A DNA stretch of 8,135 nucleotides from an uncultured Campylobacter sp. Lineage in GTDB: Bacteria; Campylobacterota; Campylobacteria; Campylobacterales; Campylobacteraceae. The translations under genes and the position numbers were made by a program. The notes under the pieces were generated by a model that was not told the DNA's origin, ran no database searches, and was given only the letters and a program-made list of their open reading frames with translations. Positions 1 through 6,066 of this stretch are shown here, piece after piece; position 1 is the stretch's first letter; each line of letters opens with the position of its first letter. The stretch is from positions 1-8,135 of the forward strand of contig NZ_CALIII010000305.1 of the NCBI RefSeq assembly GCF_938018145.1, given 5' to 3'.

Positions 1-81
1 GCTATCGTCGCCGGGTCTATGCTTGCTCTTTTTGCGACGCTAGCGGGACTGTTTTATTTTCTAGGCAAACGGCGCGAGTAA
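1..81 (+). CDS. C-terminal fragment of an unidentified membrane protein
   Basis: The first base opens a reading frame with 26 sense codons ending in TAA at 79-81. The start lies outside the window. The peptide is one hydrophobic segment (AIVAGSMLALFATLAGLFYF) followed by a short basic tail, LGKRRE. That is the look of a last transmembrane helix whose positive tail stays in the cytoplasm. The codon style (gct, ctt, ttt, gcg, cta) matches the rest of the window, so I take it as a real gene end and not a chance frame. The fragment is too short to name a family; the end of a multi-pass transporter or another inner-membrane protein would both fit. It converges on the efflux operon, which ends at 190. 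Confidence 0.6.
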   Translation, partial: AIVAGSMLALFATLAGLFYFLGKRRE

Positions 82-99
82 ATTTGTAAGGTCATTTGC

Positions 100-117
100 G
101 GCTAGCTAAATTTAGCC
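100..117. repeat. Short inverted repeat between convergent genes
   Basis: GGCTA at 100-104 and TAGCC at 113-117 can pair across an 8-nt loop. Overlapping them is a perfect 12-bp palindrome, GCTAAATTTAGC, at 105-116. It lies in the 108-bp gap between the left-edge gene and the end of the efflux operon, where a bidirectional terminator would be useful. No T-run follows the stem on either strand, so the terminator role is weakly supported. The rest of the gap (82-189) holds only further AAATTT words and no gene that I can see. Confidence 0.25.
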
Positions 118-189
118 TACCGTCAAATTTAGCGCAAATTTAACGCACCCAAACCAAAAACGCAAATCAGGCGCGCGGCATAGTCAAAT

Positions 190-1539
190 TTACTCCGCTT
201 TTCCAGCCGTCGCTTTATAGATACCGATTTCGTCTTGCAAAATTTTATATTTTTGAGCTAGCAGGCTGGTCCTGCCTTCAAGCAGCGAATTTTGCGCCTC
301 CAGATAGTTTTTTAGCTCGGTTTTGCCGTAGTCGTATTTGAGCTTGTATATGTCGCTGATAGAGCTTAGATTTCGCAAATTTTCGTTTAAATTTCGCAAA
401 ACCGCCTCGTCTTTTTGCAGATTTTTATAGCTCGCGTCGATCTCGTTTAGCGCGGTCGTTAGCGTCTGCGCGTAGTTTAGCTTCATCGTCTCAAACTCTA
501 GCTCGGAGATTTTTAGCTTTGATTTAAGCTTAGAGTAGTTTAAAAACGGCAAATTTATCGCGATATTTCCGCTTAAGAAATTTAGCTTAAGCCCCTCGCT
601 CGCGCTATCTCCGCTACCGCTAAGACCCGCGCCTACCGTGATGCTTGGGTAGAAGTTCTTTTCGCTAACTTTAACCCCTAAAAGCGCCTCTTTGATACGC
701 GAGACCGCGGCTTGCAAATCGGGACGCGCGCCGATAACGTAAAGCGGCACGTTTAAATTTACGCCCTGAGGCGAGATATCGCTCAAATTTCCGCTCAAAT
801 TTAACTCAAACTCGGGCCTAACGTTTAGCAGGTTTCTTAGCGTTTTTTCCGCCGCGTCAAGACTCTTGGCCGCGTTTAAAATTCTATTTTTAGCCGAGAT
901 TACAGAGCTTTTTACCTGTTTTAGGCTTAGCTCTTCTTCTTTGCCAAGCTCAAATTTAGCCTTTACGATAGATTCTAGCTCTTCGTAGTTTTTTAGCGTC
1001 TTTTCGTATAGATTTATGCTCTCTTTTTGATATTTCGCTTCAAAATACGCGTCCGCAACTGAGTTAATAAGCGCGAGTCTGGCGGCCTGCAGGTCGTATT
1101 TCGTCGCATTTGCCTCCCACATGGCGGCGTCTGCGGAGTTTGCGAGCTTGCGCCACAGATCGATCTCGTAGCTTAGCGAGATACCGCTTTTGTAGCTCTC
1201 GTTCCAGCTACCGCCCATTTTTATATTTTTACCCGCTTCCGCGCCCAAATTTGCGTTAAAGCTAGGCACGAGATCAGCCTGCAAGACGCCTGCTTGAGCT
1301 AGGGCTTTATTTACGGCGATGGCTGATTTTGCCAGATCTATATTATTTTTTAGCGCGAGGCCGATTAGCTCGTTTAGCCTAGGCTCGTTATAGCCTCGCC
1401 ACCACTCGCGTTCCAGCCTAAAATTCGCCGTCAAATTTGCGTCCTCTTTTAGCAAAATTTGCTCGTAGTTTTCGTTTATCTGCGTTACCGCGCAGCCGCC
1501 GAGCAAAAAGGCGGCTAGGATTATGGAGATTTTTTTCAT
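190..1539 (-). CDS. Outer-membrane efflux lipoprotein (NodT/OprM-type, TolC superfamily)
   Basis: This is the outer-membrane channel of the tripartite pump encoded with macA and macB. The N-terminus is a lipoprotein signal: a basic MKK, a short hydrophobic stretch and the lipobox LGGC with Cys16 as the predicted lipidated residue. Next comes the family hallmark WWRGYNEPRLNELI near residues 46-60, then two alpha-helical outer-membrane-efflux repeats. The second carries the typical ARPDLQAA and FYPSITVGAGL motifs around residues 268-305. The 449-aa length is normal for NodT/OprM-type channels. The ATG at 1537-1539 is preceded by AAGGGA with 5-nt spacing. That ribosome site lies inside the last codons of macB, and only one base separates the macB stop from this start, so the two are probably translationally coupled. 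Being a lipoprotein distinguishes it from classical E. coli TolC. It may be a dedicated partner of MacAB, while its use by other pumps is possible. The family is certain; the substrate is unknown. Confidence 0.93.
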   Translation of the reverse strand: MKKISIILAAFLLGGCAVTQINENYEQILLKEDANLTANFRLEREWWRGYNEPRLNELIGLALKNNIDLAKSAIAVNKALAQAGVLQADLVPSFNANLGAEAGKNIKMGGSWNESYKSGISLSYEIDLWRKLANSADAAMWEANATKYDLQAARLALINSVADAYFEAKYQKESINLYEKTLKNYEELESIVKAKFELGKEEELSLKQVKSSVISAKNRILNAAKSLDAAEKTLRNLLNVRPEFELNLSGNLSDISPQGVNLNVPLYVIGARPDLQAAVSRIKEALLGVKVSEKNFYPSITVGAGLSGSGDSASEGLKLNFLSGNIAINLPFLNYSKLKSKLKISELEFETMKLNYAQTLTTALNEIDASYKNLQKDEAVLRNLNENLRNLSSISDIYKLKYDYGKTELKNYLEAQNSLLEGRTSLLAQKYKILQDEIGIYKATAGKAE

Positions 1540-1540
1540 T

Positions 1541-3478
1541 TTATTCCCTTGAAAGAGCGTCGATCGGATTTAGCTTTGAGGCGCTGCGAGCGGGCATGTA
1601 GCCAAATATCACGCCTATCGCGCTAGAAACGACGAGCGCGACCACGATAGAGGTCTGCGAAAATATCATCTTTATATCGGGCGCGAAATTTTCCGCTAGA
1701 TAGCCGATACCAAAGGCCGATCCGACGCCGATTAATCCGCCGATGAGACACAGCAGCACAGCCTCGATCAAAAACTGCTCTAGGATATTTCCCTGACGCG
1801 CGCCGATCGCCATCCTGATGCCGATCTCTTTGGTGCGCTCGGTTACGGAAACTAGCATGATGTTCATCACGCCGATACCGCCCACTAGCAGCGAGATAAA
1901 GGCGATACAAGAGATCAGTAGCGTCATGGTCTTTGTCGTTTCCTCGATCGTTTTTTTGATAGTATCGGAGTTTCTGGTAAAAAAGTCCTTTTTACCGTGC
2001 TTGGCGGTTAAAATTTCCGTTAAACTCTGCTCTGCTATTTGCGCGTTTACGTTATCTTTTACCTTAACCGTGATAGATGACAGGTGCCTATCGCCGGTTA
2101 GTTTGTTTATGACGGCGGTATATGTAGAAAACGTGCGCAGAGTGCTGGAGTCTGCAAACATATTGTCGTTTTTAGCTACTACGCCGATGATTTTAAAGGG
2201 GCGTTTGTTAAAAAGCACCGTTTTACCCAGCGGATCCTCGTTTTTAAAAAACTGCTCCCTAGTTGGCTGATCTATCACGATCACGGACGCCGACTCTGCG
2301 ACCTCTTGGGCGGTAAACACCCGTCCGGCCTCGACCTTGTAGCCCATCACGTTTAGGCTCTCCTCGCTACCGCCTTTAATCGTAGCCGAGGCTGATTTAT
2401 TGCCGTAGGTGAGCGTACCGCTAGCGGAGGCGTTTGGCGTGACGCTATCTAGATAGTCTTGCTTAGATAGCATAGTTGCGTCGCTAACGGTCAAATTTTT
2501 CACCCGCTCCGAGCGCATATCGCCAAAACCCTTGCCGTTTAGGATATCGATCGTGTTTGTGCCGATACCGCGGATATCGGAGAGGATCTGCTCCTGCGAG
2601 CCCTGCCCAAGTGCTACTACGCAGATAACCGATGTGATGCCGATGATGATGCCAAGCATCGTTAGCGCCGAGCGAAGTTTGTGGCTAAGGATCGCGTTTA
2701 TCGACATTTTAAAGCTCTCGATAAACTGATCTTTGTAAAAGCTAAAGATATTTTTTTGCTTTGGCGCCGGTTTTTCGGAGGCGAAAATTTCCTCGCTTTT
2801 TACCGTATCGCTCAAAATTTTACCGTCTTTTATCTCGATGACGCGGTTTGCGTATGCGGCGATATTTGGGTCGTGCGTGACGATGATGATGGTGTGGCCT
2901 TGCTTGTGTAAATTCGTTAAAATTTCCATCACCATGAGGCCGCTTTTGCTATCTAGCGCACCCGTCGGCTCGTCTGCCAGGATGATCTCGCCGCCGTTGA
3001 TGAGCGCCCTAGCGATCGAGACTCGCTGCTGCTGTCCGCCGCTAAGTTTATTGGGCAAATTTTGCAGCTTTTCGCCAAGCCCGAGCCCTTCTAAAAGCTC
3101 GCCGGCCTTTTTCTCGCGCTCTTTTTTAGAAACGCCCGCATATACGCTAGGCAAAGCTACGTTTTGCAGCGTAGTTAGCGTAGATAGCAGGTTATAGCGC
3201 TGAAAGATAAAGCCGAATTTTTCTCTGCGTAAACGCGCTAGCTCGTCGCCTTCAAATTTAGATATGTCGGCGTCCTCCAGCAGATACTGCCCGCCGCTTG
3301 GATTATCTAGGCAGCCAAGGATGTTCATGAGTGTGGATTTACCCGATCCGCTCTGCCCGATGATAGCGATAAACTCGCCCTTTTTTATGGTTAAATTTAC
3401 GTCTTTTAGCGCGTCAAACACGTTATCGCCGAGTTTAAATTTCTTGCTTAAATTTTTAAGTTCTATCAAATTTTTCAA
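1541..3478 (-). CDS. macB: MacB-type ABC transporter, fused ATPase and permease
   Basis: This inner-membrane component uses ATP to drive export through MacA and the outer-membrane channel. The ABC domain fills roughly residues 1-225: Walker A GQSGSGKST at 41-49, Q-loop Gln93, signature LSGGQ at 145-149, Walker B ILADEP at 166-171, D-loop ALDS, and switch His202. A linker leads to the first transmembrane helix (about 270-292, with LTMLGIIIGITSV and the following ALGQGSQ typical of MacB). A large periplasmic domain follows, then three C-terminal transmembrane helices (about 520-645), including GGIGVMNIMLVSVTERTKEI. The 645-aa length is normal for the family. The start is TTG at 3476-3478. The next in-frame Met is residue 51, beyond Walker A, so the TTG start is well supported. 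MacB exports macrolides, peptides or lipid-linked compounds in other bacteria; the substrate here is unknown. Confidence is high for the family and moderate for exact orthology. Confidence 0.93.
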   Translation of the reverse strand: MKNLIELKNLSKKFKLGDNVFDALKDVNLTIKKGEFIAIIGQSGSGKSTLMNILGCLDNPSGGQYLLEDADISKFEGDELARLRREKFGFIFQRYNLLSTLTTLQNVALPSVYAGVSKKEREKKAGELLEGLGLGEKLQNLPNKLSGGQQQRVSIARALINGGEIILADEPTGALDSKSGLMVMEILTNLHKQGHTIIIVTHDPNIAAYANRVIEIKDGKILSDTVKSEEIFASEKPAPKQKNIFSFYKDQFIESFKMSINAILSHKLRSALTMLGIIIGITSVICVVALGQGSQEQILSDIRGIGTNTIDILNGKGFGDMRSERVKNLTVSDATMLSKQDYLDSVTPNASASGTLTYGNKSASATIKGGSEESLNVMGYKVEAGRVFTAQEVAESASVIVIDQPTREQFFKNEDPLGKTVLFNKRPFKIIGVVAKNDNMFADSSTLRTFSTYTAVINKLTGDRHLSSITVKVKDNVNAQIAEQSLTEILTAKHGKKDFFTRNSDTIKKTIEETTKTMTLLISCIAFISLLVGGIGVMNIMLVSVTERTKEIGIRMAIGARQGNILEQFLIEAVLLCLIGGLIGVGSAFGIGYLAENFAPDIKMIFSQTSIVVALVVSSAIGVIFGYMPARSASKLNPIDALSRE

Positions 3479-3485
3479 GACTTAG

Positions 3486-3490
3486 CCTTA
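3486..3490 (-). promoter_or_regulatory. Ribosome binding site of macB, overlapping the macA stop
   Basis: Read on the - strand, TAAGG covers the macA stop codon TAA (3488-3490) and continues into AAGG, followed by 7 nt and then TTG. This Shine-Dalgarno spacing supports TTG as the macB start. A ribosome ending macA covers the macB initiation site, which suggests coupled translation and matched amounts of the two proteins. Confidence 0.7.
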
Positions 3491-4699
3491 GAACTTCATT
3501 TTTCTTTTCTCTTTTTCAAACATTTCGCTGATTTCAGCCGCCGAATTTCGCTTCGTCACGACTTCCTCGCCTTCTTCTACTCCGCTTAAAATTTGAGTTT
3601 TTAGGCTATCGATTAGTCCTGTTTGTACCTCTCTTCGCTCGGCCGTATCTAGCCCGTCTTTACCTTTTTTTAGTACGTAAACTACGCTTTTGCCGTCCTC
3701 TTTTTTGATAGCGATCGAGGGCACGATGACGGCGTCTTTAGCGCTATCTAGGATGATGGTATTTTGCGTGGTCATGCCGATCCTTAGCGTGCCGTCCGGG
3801 TTATCTACGATAGCTTTGGCGTAGTAGTAGATCGCCGAACTACTCGAGCTTGAGGCGGTCGAGCCCGAGCTTGTAGTCGTGGTGTATTTGCCGTTGCTTA
3901 GCGTGGTTAGGCCCGGGTCGATAGAGCTAATATGGGCGTGAAATTTACGATTCGGCTCGGAGAGTATCGAGTACTCGACCCTTGAGCCTACTTTTATCTT
4001 TGTGATGTCGCCCTCGGCGATCTCCATTTTTAGCAGCACTTTGCTTAGATCGGCGATATTTACGATGGTGGGCGTAGTTTGGTTTGAGTTTACGGTTTGA
4101 CCCTCCTCAACCTGCACGGAGACCACTACGCCGCCTTTTGGAGCAGTGATTTTAGTGTAGCCAAGGTCGATTTGAGCGGTGTTTAGAGAGATTTTAGCCT
4201 GCACGATTTGCGCTTCGATCTCTTTTAGCGAGGCTTCGTTTGCTGCTAGGGTATTTTTGGCGTTTTCAAACTCCTCTTTTGAGGTCGCGTTTTTAGCAAA
4301 AAGCTCTTGCTCGCGCTTAAATTTGGTCTTTGAAATCTCAAGCGCGACTTTGGCCGAATTTAACTTCGCTTCGTAAATACCAAGCTGGGCTTTTTTGGTA
4401 TCTACGTTATTTTGCTGAGTTGCGGAGTCGATTTCTGCTATCATATCGCCGGCTTTTACGACGTCGCCTAGTTTGACGTATAGTTTTTTGATCTGGCCGC
4501 CGACTTGCGCGCCAACGTCGATTAGCTCGGTAGCGTAGATCTCGCCGTTACTTTCGATACTTTTTACGAGCTCGCCGCGAACGGCTTTTGAGGTGATAAA
4601 CTGATCGCCTTGCGGGACGTTAAAATTTTTATCGTAAAAATAGTAACCGACCCCAGCCAGCACAGCTAAAACCGCGATAAATTTGATAAATTTTTTCAT
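3488..4699 (-). CDS. macA: MacA-type periplasmic adaptor (membrane fusion protein)
   Basis: This adaptor bridges MacB and the outer-membrane channel. The N-terminus is one membrane anchor (about residues 4-22, after MKK) with no lipobox. The first half of the biotinyl-lipoyl domain shows the MacA hallmark DVGAQVGGQIKKLYVKLGD (61-79). An alpha-helical hairpin with Lys/Glu/Ala-rich coiled-coil pattern follows (about 92-170). The returning lipoyl strand and beta-barrel read YTKITAPKGGVVV and EEGQTVNSNQTTPTIVNIADL. A Ser/Thr-rich loop lies at about 270-288, ahead of IYYYAKA. The C-terminal tail is charged. The 403-aa length fits MacA (around 370-400), the extra residues coming partly from the loop. 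It is the first gene of the - strand operon, 9 nt before macB. The ATG at 4697-4699 has only a weak upstream purine tract (GCGAGAAA). Its promoter carries a direct-repeat operator, described separately. The gene order and family make a complete MacAB-channel pump the clear reading. Confidence 0.92.
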   Translation of the reverse strand: MKKFIKFIAVLAVLAGVGYYFYDKNFNVPQGDQFITSKAVRGELVKSIESNGEIYATELIDVGAQVGGQIKKLYVKLGDVVKAGDMIAEIDSATQQNNVDTKKAQLGIYEAKLNSAKVALEISKTKFKREQELFAKNATSKEEFENAKNTLAANEASLKEIEAQIVQAKISLNTAQIDLGYTKITAPKGGVVVSVQVEEGQTVNSNQTTPTIVNIADLSKVLLKMEIAEGDITKIKVGSRVEYSILSEPNRKFHAHISSIDPGLTTLSNGKYTTTTSSGSTASSSSSSAIYYYAKAIVDNPDGTLRIGMTTQNTIILDSAKDAVIVPSIAIKKEDGKSVVYVLKKGKDGLDTAERREVQTGLIDSLKTQILSGVEEGEEVVTKRNSAAEISEMFEKEKRKMKF

Positions 4700-4729
4700 T
4701 ATTTCTCGCTTTTTTAAATTTAACGCGAG

Positions 4730-4763
4730 ATTATATACAAAAATGCGTTAAGGCGATGTTAAG
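4730..4763 (-). promoter_or_regulatory. macA operon promoter with OmpR-type direct-repeat box
   Basis: On the - strand a perfect TATAAT sits at 4735-4730, preceded by ATTTTTG and two bases. This matches the Campylobacter sigma-70 pattern of a T-rich stretch plus TTG before the -10, with no normal -35. Upstream is CTTAAC (4763-4758), five bases, then CTTAAC again (4752-4747): a perfect hexamer repeat with an 11-bp period that ends 11 nt before the -10. Tandem hexamers with 11-bp spacing at the -35 position are the known target form of OmpR/PhoB-family activators such as PmrA and PhoP. The predicted start of transcription near 4723 gives a leader of about 24 nt. The promoter is well supported by sequence; the regulator is inferred. 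Confidence 0.65.
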
Positions 4764-4804
4764 TAATTCAATTAAATTTTATTTTTCTTTAATGCGAGCC
4801 GCCG

Positions 4805-4810
4805 TATAAT
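4805..4810 (+). promoter_or_regulatory. -10 box of the AEC transporter gene
   Basis: A perfect TATAAT lies 34 nt before the ATG at 4845, predicting a leader of roughly 28 nt. A T-rich stretch (about 4776-4790) lies upstream but not directly against the box, and no -35 consensus is visible. The direct-repeat box of the divergent macA promoter ends 41 bp upstream and points the other way, so control of this gene by the same regulator is possible but not indicated by its geometry. Confidence 0.5.
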
Positions 4811-4844
4811 CGGTTTTTTAAAATTTATAACTCGGATTACGCAA

Positions 4845-5756
4845 ATGTTTACGCAATTATTATCTATTTTTATCATTATCGCTTCGGGCTACGGGGCGAA
4901 AAAATTTAAAGTCTTTGAGCAAAAAAACGCCTCCGTATTCATAAACTACGCGCTTTGCTTCGCTCTTCCGGCGCTGATATTCGATAAAATTTACCACGTA
5001 AACATCGACACCACGCTCATCAACGTCATCGCCACGGGTTTTGCCTGTTCGATGCTGGGCGCTGCGGCGATATTTTTCGCGTGCAAATTTTTAAAATTTA
5101 ACAAAGCCACGACCGTGAGCGCCGTACTGCTAGGAATGTTTGGAAACACCGTATTTATGGGCATGCCTATCATTAAGGGCTTTTTCGGCGAGGACGCGAT
5201 GAATGAAGTTATCTTTTACGATCAGCTAGCCACCTCGATCCCGATTAGCATTTTTGGCCCTTTTATCTTAGCTTTCGGCGCTCCGGCAAAGGTTTCGCTC
5301 GTGCAAAACGTGATGAAAGTGATCAAATTTCCCCCTTTCGTCGCGCTTATTTTGGGCTTTTTGCTTCGCGGCGTTCCGCTTCCAAAGGTGCTATTTGACG
5401 CGCTTACGCTTTTTGCGCAAAGCGTCGTTCCTGTCGCGCTTTTTGCGATCGGTATCGGACTTGGATTTCGCAGTATCAAGAGCTGCTACAAATCAACCGC
5501 AGTGGTAATCGCGGGCAAGATGCTGCTAGCGCCTTTTATTTTTATATTAGTCACGATAGTTTTTGGCGTAAATTTCGGTCAAATTTGGATGATAGGCATC
5601 CTGCAGTGCGCCATGCCGCCGATGGTGCTAGCAAGCGCGATGATCATGAAAGCAGAGCTTGATAGCCAGCTAGCAGTCGCCGCCGTGGCCGTAGGAGTGG
5701 CGTTTAGCTTCGTTAGCCTGCCGCTTTTATCGTACGTTTTTAGCTTGATGGCTTAA
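4845..5756 (+). CDS. AEC-family (auxin efflux carrier-like) transporter
   Basis: This is a polytopic inner-membrane protein of 303 aa, the usual length for bacterial AEC carriers, with about ten hydrophobic segments spread from end to end. The family signature GNTVFMGMPI lies at residues 100-109, in the first inverted-repeat half. The early LPALIF motif (41-46) and a C-terminal half with CAMPPMVLASAMIMKAE followed by an alanine/valine-rich helix also fit the fold. Bacterial members move small organic acids such as malate or malonate, or amino-acid-like compounds; nothing here identifies the substrate. ATG at 4845 is the first start in the frame, with a weak CGGA eight bases upstream. The gene is divergent from macA. 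Its stop ends one base before the direct-repeat box of the next operon, and no terminator is seen between them, so some read-through is possible. Family assignment is firm; function is open. Confidence 0.88.
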   Translation: MFTQLLSIFIIIASGYGAKKFKVFEQKNASVFINYALCFALPALIFDKIYHVNIDTTLINVIATGFACSMLGAAAIFFACKFLKFNKATTVSAVLLGMFGNTVFMGMPIIKGFFGEDAMNEVIFYDQLATSIPISIFGPFILAFGAPAKVSLVQNVMKVIKFPPFVALILGFLLRGVPLPKVLFDALTLFAQSVVPVALFAIGIGLGFRSIKSCYKSTAVVIAGKMLLAPFIFILVTIVFGVNFGQIWMIGILQCAMPPMVLASAMIMKAELDSQLAVAAVAVGVAFSFVSLPLLSYVFSLMA

Positions 5757-5757
5757 A

Positions 5758-5790
5758 TTTCACGCTCGTTTCACGTTTCTTGGCTAAACT
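5758..5790 (+). promoter_or_regulatory. Promoter of the repeat-protein/two-component operon with direct-repeat box
   Basis: TTTCAC at 5758-5763, five bases, then TTTCAC at 5769-5774 give an exact hexamer repeat with an 11-bp period. Ten bases later is the -10-like TAAACT (5785-5790), preceded by TTTCTTG and two bases, the T-rich Campylobacter promoter form. The -10 is only 4 of 6 to consensus, as expected for a promoter needing an activator. The box ends 46 nt before the ATG of the small gene, almost the same as the 47 nt in the macA promoter, and is in the same orientation relative to its gene. A sequence-specific dimeric regulator of the OmpR family, perhaps the one encoded downstream, is the likely binder. 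Confidence 0.5.
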
Positions 5791-5820
5791 TCCATCATAA
5801 ATTTTCCTAAAGGAGATGCT

Positions 5821-6066
5821 ATGAAAAAGTTAGCTTTAGTTGCGCTTAGCGCGTTGTTCGTTACAGGTTCTATCTTTGCCGCCGAGATGAAAGGCGATAT
5901 GATGGAGAAAAAAGATACCATGATGGAAAAGAAGGACGCCATGATGGAGAAAAAAGACGATATGATGATAAAAAAGGACGAAATGAAGGGCGACATGAAA
6001 GAGATGAAAGACGATATGGGTAAAAAGAAAGACGATATGAAAGACATGAAAAAGGATAAGATGTAA
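5821..6066 (+). CDS. Small exported Met/Lys/Asp-rich repeat protein (MXKDX-repeat type)
   Basis: The 81-aa product begins with a clear Sec signal peptide (MKK, a hydrophobic core, and a likely cut after Ala20 or Ala21). The mature part of about 60 residues has 16 Met and 19 Lys, many Asp and Glu, and no Cys, His or aromatic residue. Residues 27-54 are four heptads of the form MMEKKDx (the fourth has Ile for Glu). The rest is irregular MKxD and KKDD units. This matches the small family NCBI names pentapeptide MXKDX repeat proteins, whose function is unknown. A strong AAAGGAG (5809-5815) sits five bases before the ATG, suggesting high expression. Its stop overlaps the start of the response regulator in TAATG, so it heads a two-component operon. 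Possible roles, all inference, are copper or silver binding through methionines, a sacrificial target for oxidants, or a periplasmic partner of the sensor kinase. The regular charge pattern suggests one long helix. Confidence 0.85.
   Translation: MKKLALVALSALFVTGSIFAAEMKGDMMEKKDTMMEKKDAMMEKKDDMMIKKDEMKGDMKEMKDDMGKKKDDMKDMKKDKM
5899..5982 (+). repeat. Four tandem 21-bp units coding MMEKKDx heptads
   Basis: Four adjacent in-frame 21-bp units begin at 5899, 5920, 5941 and 5962. Each starts ATGATG and continues with a purine-rich AAAAAGA-like stretch. They differ mainly at silent positions and in the last codon. The + strand is very poor in C here. Gain or loss of a unit would keep the reading frame and change the protein by seven residues. 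Confidence 0.85.

Noticed and set aside
100..189. Rho-independent terminator for the efflux operon
   Set aside because: The only hairpin, at 100-117, has a 5-bp stem and no T-run after it on either strand, so it is listed only as a low-confidence repeat.
1623..3485. Several open frames of 65-150 codons on the + strand and one on the - strand within macB
   Set aside because: They lie inside a gene with all MacB motifs, lack family features and good ribosome sites, and reflect codon bias of the real frame.
4704..4730. Inverted repeat TCTCGC...GCGAGA near the macA start, possibly an mRNA hairpin hiding the ribosome site
   Set aside because: With the -10 box at 4730-4735, transcription should begin near 4723, so the upstream arm would not be in the mRNA. 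A DNA-level operator remains possible but has no further support.
4969..5479. Two - strand open frames inside the AEC transporter gene
   Set aside because: They have no domain or start signal and overlap a complete gene with the family motif GNT..GMPI on the + strand.
5768..5779. GTTTC half-sites at 5768 and 5775 compared with a PhosR-type pho box
   Set aside because: The two are 7 bp apart, not 11, and the AAA core of a pho box is missing. The TTTCAC-N5-TTTCAC reading explains the sequence better.
5899..5982. Tandem repeats considered as a CRISPR array
   Set aside because: The units are contiguous with no unique spacers, are only 21 bp, and lie in frame inside a coding gene.
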